A stretch of DNA of 64,000 nt, from assembly GCF_032911225.1 (NCBI RefSeq), contig NZ_CP136600.1, forward strand, positions 2,914,001 through 2,978,000, given 5' to 3'. Position 1 is the stretch's first letter; every line of letters begins with the position of its first letter. Positions 50,537-59,825 of this stretch are shown here, piece by piece. The translations under genes were made by a program, and so were the position numbers. This DNA comes from Thalassotalea fonticola (GTDB lineage Bacteria; Pseudomonadota; Gammaproteobacteria; Enterobacterales; Alteromonadaceae). The notes beneath the pieces were generated by a model, which did not search any database, was not told the DNA's origin, and worked only from the letters and a program-made list of their open reading frames with translations.

Positions 50537-51232
50537 ATGAATACCATTAGTTGCCAAGTGCAATCATTAACCCCGTTAACTGACAATGTTTTTCAAGTGT
50601 TGTTAAAGCCAGAGCAGAACGTGAGTTTTGCTGCAGGTCAGTACCTAAACTTTGTCATGAGTAGCGATGATAAACGTCCATTTTCAATTGCTTCAAGTCC
50701 AGATTGTGAGCTAATTGAGTTACAAATTGGTGCATTTGCTGCCGACAGTTGGGCTATGCAAGTAATTGATCATGTAAGAAACAACAAAAACGTTACTATT
50801 GAAATGCCGGGCGGACACGCGCAGCTTCGCACAGAAAGCCTACGACCAATTATTCTTTTAGCTGGTGGTACAGGTTTTTCTTATATCAAATCTATTCTTA
50901 GCGATTTAGTGAAGCGTAAAGTACAACAACCGGTACTAGTGTATTGGGGTCTTCGAGATCCAAGTGCCTGTTATCAGTTAGATGAAACTCAGGCAATGGT
51001 TGAACAACTAGCACATGGCCAGTTTATGCCGGTAGTTGAAACTCCTAATGATAACTGGCAAGGGCGGGTAGGTAAGGTTCATGAGCCTTTATTACATGAT
51101 GTGATCAGCCTAGAGCCGTACGATATTTATATGGCTGGTCGTTTTGATATGGTTGGTTTTTTACGAAGCGAATTTATTGAACACGGCGGCATTAAAGAAC
51201 ATATGTATGCGGATGCATTTGCGTTTATCTAG
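50537..51232 (+). CDS. fre: NAD(P)H-flavin reductase
   Basis: 231 residues, like E. coli Fre (233). The FAD/FMN-binding motif is RPFSIASSP at about residue 50; the nucleotide-binding loop is LLAGGTGFSYIKSIL at about residue 110, and the C-terminus is DAFAFI. Reduces free flavins and ferric complexes in the cytoplasm. Directly followed by a tandem repeat. Confidence 0.93.
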   Translation: MNTISCQVQSLTPLTDNVFQVLLKPEQNVSFAAGQYLNFVMSSDDKRPFSIASSPDCELIELQIGAFAADSWAMQVIDHVRNNKNVTIEMPGGHAQLRTESLRPIILLAGGTGFSYIKSILSDLVKRKVQQPVLVYWGLRDPSACYQLDETQAMVEQLAHGQFMPVVETPNDNWQGRVGKVHEPLLHDVISLEPYDIYMAGRFDMVGFLRSEFIEHGGIKEHMYADAFAFI

Positions 51233-51240
51233 GTCATTAC

Positions 51241-51368
51241 TGGTTTGCACTCCTGCATCGCTGAAGTTACAAACCTAAAACCTTCCCTGGTGGTTTGCAT
51301 TCCTTCGTCCCTGAAGTTACAAACCTAAAAACCTTCCCTGGTGGTTTGCATTCCTTCGTCCCTGAAGT
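51241..51368 (+). repeat. Tandem 50-51 bp repeat after fre
   Basis: About two and a half units beginning TGGTTTGCA at 51241, 51291 and 51342. Each full unit contains GGTTTG near its start and CAAACC about 28 bases later, able to pair as a 6-bp stem, followed by TAAAACCTTCCC. The array begins eight bases after the fre stop codon and ends at the terminator. Units 2 and 3 are more alike than unit 1. Confidence 0.85.
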
Positions 51369-51397
51369 AAAAAAACCGCTCACAATTGTGAGCGGTT
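51367..51397 (-). terminator. Rho-independent terminator of the porin gene
   Basis: Perfect 24-base palindrome (AACCGCTCACAA with its complement, 51374-51397). On the minus strand it is followed by a seven-T run, matching the porin gene. It may also stop fre transcripts from the other side, though without a T-run there. Confidence 0.88.
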
Positions 51398-51493
51398 ACT
51401 CAAAATCGAGTAATATTGGTTGGAACTAAACAATAGAGTCTTTCCACGATTTTCATGAGGAGAAACTATACTTATGGGTAGTGGCCAAGGACT

Positions 51494-52561
51494 TTAAAAG
51501 TCTAAACGGTAGCCTACTAAAATTGTATCAGTTGCTTCATATACTTGTTCTGCTTCATCACCCCAGGCGCTGTATTCAGCATAGAAAGTACCCGCTTTAT
51601 GATGATAAATGACATCTAAGATCACTTGGCTAGTATCAACCGTAAGGCCACTTGGCGAGTCCATTGAGACATCAGCGTAGGTAGCTTGTATCTGCCATTC
51701 GTTAATTTTGTAACCGGCATAAACTTCATAAATTTCTTCTTCAACAATTTCACCACTTGGGTTTAATCCTTCGTAAAAACGCATATCGCTAGAGTCTTGA
51801 TAACGCGCAGCCAGGCTTAATTGTTCGTGATTGTAAGCAACCTGAACAGCATCAACCTTGTTATCGCCTACCATACCGGTTAAATCATAACGAGAAGCCG
51901 ACACAGTAATATCCGCAATAGTATATTTAGCGGCAAAGTTGTAGCCAACAATGCTTTCACTTTCTGTACCGGCAGCATTAGATTTAACATCACCGTTATT
52001 GGTGACTGCCATTATCGCAGCTTGAAAGCCTGCCATATTTGGCGTCATATAAGTGATGGCACGATCTGGACGTAAATATTCGATATAATGACCATTGCCT
52101 GCGGCATCTACTGCCCATAAACCATACCTATGGGTATGACAAATAACCCCAGCAGATTCATTAGTACAACCGGCCGATTGATCAATATCAGAGAAGATAT
52201 CAATTGCATTGTCGGTGAAATTCCAGTGTGGTGAATATTGCTTACCAATTAGAAATGAACCAAAATCCCCTTCCAGTCCAACGTTGGCAAGACGTGCTCT
52301 GTCATCATCTCCAGCAAAAGAGCCATCGTCAGTAAACAGACGAAACTCAAAATTATAAGTTGCTTTGATCCCATCCAAGATTTCGGTACTACCATAAGCA
52401 CCTATACGAGAATAGTTATCTTTATATTCAACTTCGCCATCTTTGGTGTCTTGTAGCTGCACGCGAATGCTGCCATACCAATTAAATAATTCGCTATTCG
52501 CTTGTGCTAGCGTTGGCGTTAACATTGTTGCCACTAAGGCTATGCTCGTGCTTAATTTCAT
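51494..52561 (-). CDS. Gram-negative outer-membrane porin
   Basis: 355 residues from the ATG at 52561, which follows AAGGGTAC and starts a signal peptide (MKLSTSIALVATMLTPTLAQA). General porin fold: 16-strand type with NWYGSIRVQLQD at strand 1, LEGDFGSFLIGKQYSPHW before the constriction loop, and a terminal phenylalanine (VGYRLDF), the BAM recognition signal. Two cysteines in QSAGCTNESAGVICHTH may close loop 3. Solute specificity is unknown. Confidence 0.9.
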   Translation of the reverse strand: MKLSTSIALVATMLTPTLAQANSELFNWYGSIRVQLQDTKDGEVEYKDNYSRIGAYGSTEILDGIKATYNFEFRLFTDDGSFAGDDDRARLANVGLEGDFGSFLIGKQYSPHWNFTDNAIDIFSDIDQSAGCTNESAGVICHTHRYGLWAVDAAGNGHYIEYLRPDRAITYMTPNMAGFQAAIMAVTNNGDVKSNAAGTESESIVGYNFAAKYTIADITVSASRYDLTGMVGDNKVDAVQVAYNHEQLSLAARYQDSSDMRFYEGLNPSGEIVEEEIYEVYAGYKINEWQIQATYADVSMDSPSGLTVDTSQVILDVIYHHKAGTFYAEYSAWGDEAEQVYEATDTILVGYRLDF

Positions 52562-52974
52562 AATAGTACCCTTCAAATAAAACCGTAATTACATCGTATT
52601 TTTATATCGACAGCCAAAATGTTCTGCGTTATCGATATTCGACTTAAAACTAAATTTGTTATTGTTAATATTCGATAATGATAATAAGAAGGTGAGAGAA
52701 TATTGTGAAATCAGTTAACTTAATCGGTTAATAAGTGGTTCTTATTTTAGTAATTCTACATTTAGATTAACATCTTGTTTACAAATGATATTTTGATGAT
52801 TTACAGACAACTAAAAACGATAAAAAACGGCTGTATTTGCGGATATTAGTAAGTCTTATCCAACAGTAAATCATTCTAATTAGACGTCTTATAAGCAAAC
52901 ATGGATAATTGACTTCCTATGCGCTGAAATAGCACTTTAATACCAATTTGGTATACAGCAACGGTAAATTCACT
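52562..52974. other. Divergent promoter region of porin and TauE/SafE genes
   Basis: 413 bases, AT-rich. Contains the palindrome ATACCAATTTGGTAT at 52940-52954 close to the right-hand gene. No other clear motif was found. Confidence 0.5.
52940..52954. repeat. Minimal ATACCAA-T-TTGGTAT palindrome
   Basis: Perfect 7-bp inverted repeat with one central base. It lies 20 bases before the TauE/SafE start codon, the shortest member of the ATACCA...TGGTAT group. Confidence 0.6.
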
Positions 52975-53703
52975 ATGTTCAATGATCCCAACCTCCTTAT
53001 AATTGCCATAGTGGCTGTCACATTGGGCGCGGCGCTACAAAGCTTGGCCGGGTTTGGTATTGGAGTGATAGCTGCGCCGATTTTAGTGATGATAGATCCT
53101 GCATTTATTCCGGCGCCAATCCTGATGATGGGATTAGTATTGTCGCTGTTAAACACCATTCACTATCGCCAACAATTAAAGTTTGGCAATATTGGCGTTG
53201 CTTTATTAGGTCGTATTACCGGCTCCTTATTGGCAGTAATGTTATTATTATTATTGCCGCCAGTATTTTTTACGCTATGCTTTGCCTTATTTATTATGCT
53301 GTGTGTGTTCTTAAGCTACAGTCACTTTCACATCAAGTATTCGCCACGAAATTTATTAATTGGTGGATTTTTTTCCGGGCTGGCGGGTACCACAACTTCG
53401 GTAGGTGGCCCGCCGATAGCAATGGTCTACCAAAATAGTGAACTCAACTCTACGCGGGCCGAACTTGGCTTATTTTTTCTTATCGCAACCCTTATATCAC
53501 TCACCTTATTGCTCATTTCGGGAAATTTCAGTTATTATCAACTGCAGCTTACTCTGCCATTGTTACCGGCAATATTTCTTGGCTTTGGCATATCATTGTG
53601 GTTAGGTAAGCGCTTCAAGCCGCATTACCTAAAACCTGCTATAGCCTTACTTTCATTAACTTCCAGCGCCATTATCGTAATGCAGTTAGTCAATGATTTA
53701 TAA
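52975..53703 (+). CDS. TauE/SafE family (TSUP) membrane carrier
   Basis: 242 residues, about eight transmembrane segments. Two TauE/SafE repeats: GAALQSLAGFGIGVIAAPIL near the N-terminus and FFSGLAGTTTSVGGPPIAMVYQN in the second half, the family signature. Members export sulfonates or sulfite-like anions; the substrate here is unknown. The ATG at 52975 is preferred over a TTG at 52948 that lies inside the palindrome. Convergent with the MFS gene, 15 bases apart. Confidence 0.82.
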   Translation: MFNDPNLLIIAIVAVTLGAALQSLAGFGIGVIAAPILVMIDPAFIPAPILMMGLVLSLLNTIHYRQQLKFGNIGVALLGRITGSLLAVMLLLLLPPVFFTLCFALFIMLCVFLSYSHFHIKYSPRNLLIGGFFSGLAGTTTSVGGPPIAMVYQNSELNSTRAELGLFFLIATLISLTLLLISGNFSYYQLQLTLPLLPAIFLGFGISLWLGKRFKPHYLKPAIALLSLTSSAIIVMQLVNDL

Positions 53704-53718
53704 GTCTAGCTTTATCAT

Positions 53719-55035
53719 TTAAGACGATAAGTTATTCTTTTCCCCGCCTGCCGGGTAAAATTCCACTGTGCTTTTTACATCCGGATCAGTCGTTTTCGAG
53801 GATTCTGCATAGTCGATACGAGGATCCAGGTCAATTGCCGAAGAAATCGCTGTTCCTTGCATGACAAAGTTTTCCTGTTCAACCACCGGTAATGCCCTAC
53901 GTTTGACCATACGGTAGATCACGAACCCGGCTAATAAAAGTTGAATTATTGCCAGAAAATAAAATAATGACGTATTACCAAAAGTTTTCATCACGACTGA
54001 TGCTGCATAAGGACCAATAATTCCGCCAAAAGCAAACGCCAGAATCATACAGCCCATCGCCGCCGCCATTTCATTCTGACGTAGCCGGTCAAATGCCTCG
54101 GAAATGCTTAATGGATAGGTACAGGCAATTATGCCACTAGTAATGGCGGTGACTAAAAATAGCACGGGTGTCATGTTAAGAGGCGCCAGTATAGTTACCG
54201 CAACATCTGCCAGCGCAGAGATAAACAGCAGCAGCAGTAATACTGATCGACGATCATAGCGATCCGATAAATAGCCGACCGGAAATTGTAAAATAAAGGC
54301 ACCAAAAATGGCAGCTCCCATGTAGAGAGAAAGTTGGAATTCAACAATGCTATATTCTTTGGCAAAAACAGGTAGCAGGTTGAATATTGAAGCGTAGATC
54401 ACGCCAGAAACAAAGCAACTTACCACCCCCAAAGGAGACGTTTTAAACAAGGTTGATAATGACATTGAACTAACTTCATCCATTATCGGACCCGAATGAC
54501 TGCTTAAGACAATAGGGATCACTGCAGCACAGAGGATAATACCAGCGATAACAAATAGTGTAGGCTGTTGTGGATCGGCCAGGTTCATAAAAAACTGACC
54601 AGCAAACAACCCACTTAACACCACGGCATTATAGACCGCAAGTATTTTTCCTCGAGTTTTCTTAGTTGAACTGTGGCTAAGCCAGCTTTCCATCGCCGTA
54701 AAAGCACAGGCATTACAAAATCCGAGAATTATCCTCATAGCCCCTAATAACAGCGATTCAGGATAAAGACTACAAACCAGTATGCTGACCGCCCCCAGTG
54801 CAACACAGCCGGCAAACATCCGCACATGTCCGGCGCGCCTGATCAGGTTGATACTGTATATCGCACCGAGTAACAAGCCAACAAAATAAAGCGATAGCAC
54901 CATGCCAATAGTATCAGTACCAGCACCATCCAAGCCCATGCGCACCGGCAACAGAACATTAATTAAACCATTGCCTAAAAGAAGAATAAAACAACTGCTA
55001 AACAAGGCAAATAACGAGAACAAGGTTTTATGCAT
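53719..55035 (-). CDS. MFS transporter
   Basis: 438 residues from the ATG at 55035; the open frame continues upstream through a terminator, so longer starts are unlikely. Twelve transmembrane segments with the major facilitator loop GYLSDRYDRRSVLLLL between TM8 and TM9 and a YcaD-like N-terminal half (LPVRMGLDGAGTDTIGMVLSLYFVG). A polar C-terminal tail of about 60 residues. Substrate unknown. Separated by a terminator from the RidA-BCCT operon, so it may be regulated separately. Confidence 0.85.
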   Translation of the reverse strand: MHKTLFSLFALFSSCFILLLGNGLINVLLPVRMGLDGAGTDTIGMVLSLYFVGLLLGAIYSINLIRRAGHVRMFAGCVALGAVSILVCSLYPESLLLGAMRIILGFCNACAFTAMESWLSHSSTKKTRGKILAVYNAVVLSGLFAGQFFMNLADPQQPTLFVIAGIILCAAVIPIVLSSHSGPIMDEVSSMSLSTLFKTSPLGVVSCFVSGVIYASIFNLLPVFAKEYSIVEFQLSLYMGAAIFGAFILQFPVGYLSDRYDRRSVLLLLLFISALADVAVTILAPLNMTPVLFLVTAITSGIIACTYPLSISEAFDRLRQNEMAAAMGCMILAFAFGGIIGPYAASVVMKTFGNTSLFYFLAIIQLLLAGFVIYRMVKRRALPVVEQENFVMQGTAISSAIDLDPRIDYAESSKTTDPDVKSTVEFYPAGGEKNNLSS

Positions 55036-55059
55036 AAATAGAAGCCTAAAATGGTTTGA

Positions 55060-55091
55060 ATACCAAGACCTATGAATTTTTGAATTGGTAT
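55060..55091. repeat. ATACCAA...TTGGTAT inverted repeat
   Basis: 7-bp arms at 55060-55066 and 55085-55091 around 18 bases. It lies between the RidA-operon terminator and the MFS start codon. Confidence 0.5.
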
Positions 55092-55103
55092 AATCAATAA
55101 AAT

Positions 55104-55129
55104 AAAAAAAGCCAGCACAAGGCCAGCTT
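55104..55129 (-). terminator. Terminator of the aldehyde dehydrogenase-BCCT-RidA operon
   Basis: On the minus strand AAGCTGGC and GCTGGCTT form an 8-bp stem with two G-U pairs and a 5-base loop, followed by seven T. It is 81 bases after the RidA stop codon and just upstream of the MFS gene. Confidence 0.7.
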
Positions 55130-55209
55130 ATTGATTTCCACAGTAATAACATAGCAACTTACGACGCTAAAATATCATTTTACTTAAGTACTGGGTTTGC
55201 TACACGGTA

Positions 55210-55584
55210 TTACGGCACAGCGGCATAAGCCACAACTTCACACAGCATTTCTTCCCGTGCAAGGCCGGCAACAATCATTGCAGCACGGTTTGGATATGGT
55301 GCCTGAAAATATTCAGCATAGACTTTATTAAAAACAGCTAACTGAGAGCGTTCGGTCACATAAATCAACACTTGAGTTACGTCATCCATAGTTAGCTCAG
55401 CAGCTTCAATAGTGTGTTTGAAGTTGTCCATGGTTTGGCGAGCTTGTGCTTCAATGCCGCCATCAACAACCTTGCCTTCTGCGTCAATTGGAATTTGCGC
55501 CGTCGACAAAGTGCCATTGGCAATAATGGCCCACTCCAGCGGTGCTTTCGAGGCAAATAATTCTGTTTTTACAGGGGTTTTCAT
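55210..55584 (-). CDS. RidA family protein (second paralogue)
   Basis: 124 residues from the ATG at 55584. RidA fold, with the conserved arginine in PYPNRAAMIVAGL and the acidic CEVVAYA end; the N-terminal half is less like RidA proper. Probably acts on an enamine/imine or acylated intermediate of the pathway encoded by its operon. It follows the BCCT gene after 79 bases that contain a hairpin. Confidence 0.82.
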   Translation of the reverse strand: MKTPVKTELFASKAPLEWAIIANGTLSTAQIPIDAEGKVVDGGIEAQARQTMDNFKHTIEAAELTMDDVTQVLIYVTERSQLAVFNKVYAEYFQAPYPNRAAMIVAGLAREEMLCEVVAYAAVP

Positions 55585-55626
55585 ATTCGTTTCTACTCTA
55601 TTAAGGTAATTATAAATAATGGGGTA

Positions 55627-55648
55627 AGTAGCCACGTTCGTGGCTACT
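55627..55648 (-). other. Intercistronic hairpin between BCCT and RidA genes
   Basis: Perfect 10-bp stem AGTAGCCACG / CGTGGCTACT (55627-55636, 55639-55648) with a 2-base loop. No T-run follows on the coding (minus) strand, so it more likely stabilises an mRNA end than stops transcription; on the opposite strand TTTT follows. Confidence 0.6.
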
Positions 55649-55663
55649 TTTGGCTAAATCAGC

Positions 55664-57226
55664 TTATAACCCTTGTTCTTTAGCCATTTTTATGGCGATT
55701 TGCGGCGCTGTCCATAAGGATGGCAGTAACACTAATGATACTGGAACGGCTGTCACTACGATAAAGGATTGCAGTGCAGAAATACCACCAGAACCAATTG
55801 AAATTAACAGTGCTGCCATAACACCCATCATAATCCCCCAAAATACTCTAATTGAAGCTTGTGGGTGATCGGTACCTGTCATCACCATAGAGACCGAATA
55901 AGTCATCGAATCACCTGTGGTAGCCACAAATATGGTGGTAAGGATTAAGAATAATACTGAAATCAAGAAGCCCATTGGTAACTGTTCGGTAATCGCTAAC
56001 AACGCCGCGGGTAAATTGAAACCGGTAAATGGTTCTGAAATGACACCAGGAGTTGCCAATTCAAAAAACAAACCTGAACCGCCGACAATGGTAAACCAGA
56101 AACAAGTAATAATTGGCGCAACAATAGATATTAATAACACCATTTCACGAATCGTACGGCCGCGAGAAATACGTGCAACAAACATAGCCATTAATGGACC
56201 ATAACCTAAGAACCAGCCCCAAAAAAATACTGTCCACCAGTCTAACCAACCAGTACTGGCCCTAAAAGTCGCCATGGGAATGAATTCATTAAGATAAATG
56301 CCAAAAGAATGTAAATAGCTATCGATTATAAAGGCCGTTGGTCCCATTAATAGAATGAATAGCATTAACACTACCGCCAAGATCACATTGAAACGGCTCA
56401 GTATTTGAATGCCTTTAGTTACACCACTCACTGCAGATAAGGTATAGATACAGATCAAGCCAAATAAAATGGCTACTTGAGTAACATATGTGTCAGGAAT
56501 GCCGAACAGTTTTTCTAAACCAAAGCTCATTTGCAAACCAAGAAAACCAATCGGTCCTACAGTTCCGGCAACAACAGCCAGAACACAGCATGAATCAACA
56601 ATTGCACCAAACGCGCCAGTCATTACACGATCACCAAACACTGGGTATAGCAAAGTGCGAGGCTTCAGTGGCAGTCCTTTCTCGTAGTGCAAGTACATGA
56701 ATACAATGCCGGTTAAACTACCAAGAATGGCCCAGGCCAAGAATCCCCAGTGCATAAAGCTTTGTGCCAAAGCATTATACGCCGCATCAGTTGTACCTGT
56801 TTCACCACCAAATAACGGTGGCGGCGAAGTAAAGTGTGCCATTGGCTCAGCTGCAGCCCAGAATACACCGCCACCAGCAAGCAGCGTACACATGATGATA
56901 CAAATCCATTTAAAGGTGGTAATTTCAGGAGTTTTTAAACCACCTAAAACCACAGAACCGGTACGACCAACAGCAAGAAATATACCTATGACAAAAGTCA
57001 GAAGTAATAGTACCTGCCAGTAGGCGCCAAATATTTTAGTGGATGCGGCAAAAGCTGTATTTACCCAGCCAGACATCATCTCAATGTCATAAAGCGCCAA
57101 TATGGCAAATAACACCAGTACCCCGCCGCTGATTAAAAACACCGGCATATCGACACCTTCAAATAATTTACTTTTTGGCATTTCGACACCCCTATCGCTT
57201 ACGATCTCTTGTGTTGCACTATTCAT
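55664..57226 (-). CDS. BCCT family betaine/carnitine/choline-type transporter
   Basis: 520 residues, twelve transmembrane segments. The BCCT signature is clear: WWTVFFWGWFLGYGPLMAMFVARISRGRTIRE near residue 335, containing the aromatic substrate-box region, and GGVFWAAAEPMAHF near residue 123. Members take up zwitterionic quaternary amines with Na+ or H+. The ATG at 57226 follows GGGAG. It lies in an operon with catabolic genes rather than alone, pointing to nutrient uptake rather than osmoprotection. Confidence 0.93.
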   Translation of the reverse strand: MNSATQEIVSDRGVEMPKSKLFEGVDMPVFLISGGVLVLFAILALYDIEMMSGWVNTAFAASTKIFGAYWQVLLLLTFVIGIFLAVGRTGSVVLGGLKTPEITTFKWICIIMCTLLAGGGVFWAAAEPMAHFTSPPPLFGGETGTTDAAYNALAQSFMHWGFLAWAILGSLTGIVFMYLHYEKGLPLKPRTLLYPVFGDRVMTGAFGAIVDSCCVLAVVAGTVGPIGFLGLQMSFGLEKLFGIPDTYVTQVAILFGLICIYTLSAVSGVTKGIQILSRFNVILAVVLMLFILLMGPTAFIIDSYLHSFGIYLNEFIPMATFRASTGWLDWWTVFFWGWFLGYGPLMAMFVARISRGRTIREMVLLISIVAPIITCFWFTIVGGSGLFFELATPGVISEPFTGFNLPAALLAITEQLPMGFLISVLFLILTTIFVATTGDSMTYSVSMVMTGTDHPQASIRVFWGIMMGVMAALLISIGSGGISALQSFIVVTAVPVSLVLLPSLWTAPQIAIKMAKEQGL

Positions 57227-57285
57227 TTTACACTCCCATCAGATTAATTCTGCTTATTATGTGTTAAAGAATCCTTTTGATATGG

Positions 57286-58275
57286 CTACAGTTTGGGCTG
57301 TAGCGCATCATCCAGAAAATTCAGCCAGTTTAATCCCATAATTTTGGCTACTTCGTTATCACTAAACCCTCGTGTTTGCAGGCCTTTGGTGATATTTGGA
57401 AAATCACGACTATCTTTAAACCAGGACAAAGATCTTGGCCAATCGGCATCCGACTTAGAGCCCTCGCCATAATCCATGTCTTTTGACCAACGGCCATTAC
57501 GCATCCACTCAAGAATGGAAACCGGTTGTTCCTGACACAAATCGGTACCAATACCGATATGGTCAATGCCCATCAAGTCGGCGGTATTTGCCACCATGTC
57601 GCAAAATTCGTTCAAACTACAATCCGGGCCATTTTTAAGATGGAATGGGTATAAACTAAAACCCAAAAGTCCACCGGATTCTCCTAACGCTTTCAATACA
57701 GTGTCTGATTTGTTGCGTTTGGCAGCATGAAAACTACTAGGGTTGGCGTGTGAAATAACGATAGGACGTTCTGATATTTCTATCGCTTCAAGCGTGCTGC
57801 GTTCGGCGCTGTGACTCATATCAACCACCATGCCGACACGGTTCATCTCTTTAATCACCTGACGACCAAAACGGGTTACGCCACTATCAACTGCTTCATA
57901 ACAACCACTTGCTAACAAGCTTTGGTTGTTATAAGTCAATTGCATGATCATCAGGTTTAGCTCACGCATTACCTCAACCATGCCAATATCATCTTCGATT
58001 GCAGAACAATTTTGCGCACCAAACATGATGCCAACTTTGCCGAGCTGTTTGGCAAGGCGAATATCGTCAGCACTTTTAACCGGCATGATCAAATCACTGT
58101 TCATTTCAAAGTGGCGATTCCATTCACTGATCCGTAATAACGTTTCACGGATCTGCTCGTGGTAAACAATGGTTACATGAACCATAGTTACGCCGCCTTG
58201 TCGAAGTTGTTCAAAAATAGTCCGGTTCCAATTGGAGTACTGCAGACCATCTATAACAATTAAATCGTTATGCAT
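57286..58275 (-). CDS. M19 (membrane dipeptidase)-like protein with altered metal site
   Basis: 329 residues, without a signal peptide, so cytoplasmic. It has the renal-dipeptidase TIM-barrel fold: VVDMSHSAERS, VISHANPSSFHAAKRNKSD, DHIGIGTDLCQ and NWLNFL. However, the usual DGHND motif at the N-terminus reads DGLQYSN, and the bridging Glu position reads GAQNCS. It thus keeps the later histidines and the Arg/Asp but lacks three usual zinc ligands, and probably catalyses something other than dipeptide hydrolysis. A GGAGGG site precedes ATG at 58275; 14 bases after the aldehyde dehydrogenase gene. Confidence 0.82.
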   Translation of the reverse strand: MHNDLIVIDGLQYSNWNRTIFEQLRQGGVTMVHVTIVYHEQIRETLLRISEWNRHFEMNSDLIMPVKSADDIRLAKQLGKVGIMFGAQNCSAIEDDIGMVEVMRELNLMIMQLTYNNQSLLASGCYEAVDSGVTRFGRQVIKEMNRVGMVVDMSHSAERSTLEAIEISERPIVISHANPSSFHAAKRNKSDTVLKALGESGGLLGFSLYPFHLKNGPDCSLNEFCDMVANTADLMGIDHIGIGTDLCQEQPVSILEWMRNGRWSKDMDYGEGSKSDADWPRSLSWFKDSRDFPNITKGLQTRGFSDNEVAKIMGLNWLNFLDDALQPKL

Positions 58276-58289
58276 AACAACACCCTCCG

Positions 58290-59732
58290 TTACGCGCGGA
58301 TGTATGTGGTTTTTACCACGGTATAAAATTCTTTTGCGTAGGTTCCTTGCTCACGCGAACCGAAGCTTGATTCTTTACGGCCGCCAAAAGGTACGTGATA
58401 GTCAGTGCCAGCTGTTGGTAAGTTAACCATCACACAACCGGTTTGAGCACGACGTTTAAAGTCTGTTGCATACTTCAATGACTGAGTACAAATACCACCG
58501 GTTAAGCCATAATTGGTATCGTTCAGGGTAGCTAGCGCTTCTTCATAATCTTTTACTTTAATCACACAAGCGATAGGCGCAAAGGCTTCTTCACGGTTAA
58601 TAGTCATATCGTTTGTGGTTTCAGTAAACAATGCAGGCTGTAAATAATAACCTTCTGTTTCTTCAGTGATCACTTCACCACCAATCAGCAGCTTGCCACC
58701 TTCATTTTTAGCAACCTCAAGATACTTAAGGTTTTGTTCCATTTGACGACCATCAGCAACCGCACCAATGTGTACACCTTCTTTTAACGGATGACCAACA
58801 ACCAGTTGCTTCATTCGTTCTACGACGGCATCAACAAAGCGATCATGGATGCCTTCGGTAACAATTAATCGTGAAGAGGCTGTACATTTTTGTCCGGTAC
58901 CAAAAAAGGCACCACCAACGGCACACTCAACTGCATTGTCTAAATCGGCGTCATCAAGTACAACCAAGGCATTTTTACTGCCCATTTCCAACTGACATTT
59001 CACCAAGTTAACTGCAGTAGCTGCTGCAACTTTTCGACCAGTCTCTAAAGAACCGGTAAATGTTAAGGCGTTAATCTTGCGAGAGTTAATTAATAAATCA
59101 CCAACTTCAGCACCAGGCCCCATTACCAGGTTAAACGTACCGGCAGGCAATCCTTGACGAGAAATGATTTCTGTAAGAGCCCAGGCACTTGCTGGTACCT
59201 GATTAGCAGGTTTAAATACGATGGCATTACCGTATGCTAGTGCCGGTGCAATTTTCCATGCGCCAGTTGCCGTTGGAAAATTCCATGGGGTAATAATACC
59301 TACCACACCAACCGGCTCTCTACGGGTTTCAATTTCAACACCTGGGCGCACAGAGTCCGCGGTTTCACCCATTTGACGTAACACTTCTGCTGCGTAATAG
59401 TGGAAGAATTGACCTGAACGATAGGTTTCACCAACACCTTCAGCGAAAGTTTTGCCTTCTTCGCGTGCCAGTAATTTACCTAATTCATCTTTACGGGCAA
59501 TAAGCTCATCACCAATTGCCATTAACACAGAATAACGTTGTTCTAGGCCACTTTTTTGCCATTCAAGCTGGCCTTTTACTGCAGCATCAATCGCCGCTTC
59601 GGCCTGTGCTTTATCAGCTTGTGCATAATGACCGATAGTATCGCTTAAATCTGCTGGGCTAATATTCGCTATTGCGCTAACACCTTCTACCCACTCACCT
59701 GCGATGTAATTTGAAAAAATTGATTCCGACAT
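58290..59732 (-). CDS. Aldehyde dehydrogenase (2-oxoglutarate semialdehyde dehydrogenase-like)
   Basis: 480 residues. NAD(P)+-dependent oxidation of an aldehyde to an acid. Marks are [21 protein letters not shown], the general-base Glu in QLEMGSKN, the catalytic Cys in [11 protein letters not shown] and the tail [17 protein letters not shown], which resembles the glucarate/hydroxyproline 2-oxoglutarate semialdehyde dehydrogenases. The start is set by GGAGG just before ATG at 59732; the ATG four codons earlier is part of that ribosome site. First gene of the four-gene operon, behind the candidate LysR-controlled promoter. Confidence 0.9.
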   Translation of the reverse strand: MSESIFSNYIAGEWVEGVSAIANISPADLSDTIGHYAQADKAQAEAAIDAAVKGQLEWQKSGLEQRYSVLMAIGDELIARKDELGKLLAREEGKTFAEGVGETYRSGQFFHYYAAEVLRQMGETADSVRPGVEIETRREPVGVVGIITPWNFPTATGAWKIAPALAYGNAIVFKPANQVPASAWALTEIISRQGLPAGTFNLVMGPGAEVGDLLINSRKINALTFTGSLETGRKVAAATAVNLVKCQLEMGSKNALVVLDDADLDNAVECAVGGAFFGTGQKCTASSRLIVTEGIHDRFVDAVVERMKQLVVGHPLKEGVHIGAVADGRQMEQNLKYLEVAKNEGGKLLIGGEVITEETEGYYLQPALFTETTNDMTINREEAFAPIACVIKVKDYEEALATLNDTNYGLTGGICTQSLKYATDFKRRAQTGCVMVNLPTAGTDYHVPFGGRKESSFGSREQGTYAKEFYTVVKTTYIRA

Positions 59733-59759
59733 AAATACCTCCATAAAGTAATTGGACTC

Positions 59760-59765
59760 ATTATA
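59760..59765 (-). promoter_or_regulatory. -10 box of the aldehyde dehydrogenase operon
   Basis: Read on the minus strand this is TATAAT, 27 bases before the start codon. No good -35 hexamer precedes it, as is common for activator-dependent promoters; the shared 35-bp element starts 15 bases upstream. Confidence 0.6.
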
Positions 59766-59780
59766 GGAAGCATGCTTTAA

Positions 59781-59815
59781 TAATAAAAATTAATAATTGA
59801 TATCTTTCGATAAGG
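59781..59815. promoter_or_regulatory. Candidate LysR-type operator, copy 1
   Basis: 35 bases that match 61015-61049 at 28 positions, including an identical first 14 bases and the dyad TATC-N4-GATA (59801-59812). It lies between the divergent aldehyde dehydrogenase and lysR genes, close to both start codons, as expected for activation of one and autorepression of the other. Confidence 0.6.
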
Positions 59816-59825
59816 AACACTTATC

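Noticed and set aside
55036..55152. N-terminal extension of the MFS protein to 55152
   Set aside because: It would be encoded across the RidA-operon terminator and the ATACCAA inverted repeat and has no ribosome site; the ATG at 55035 starts the first membrane helix.
56697..57023. Antisense frames of about 100 codons inside the BCCT gene
   Set aside because: These are shadows of the codon pattern in a long membrane-protein gene; no start signals are present.
59768..59777. AAGCATGCTT palindrome as the LysR site
   Set aside because: It lies between the -10 box and the shared element and has no counterpart in the second promoter, where the 35-bp element is conserved instead.
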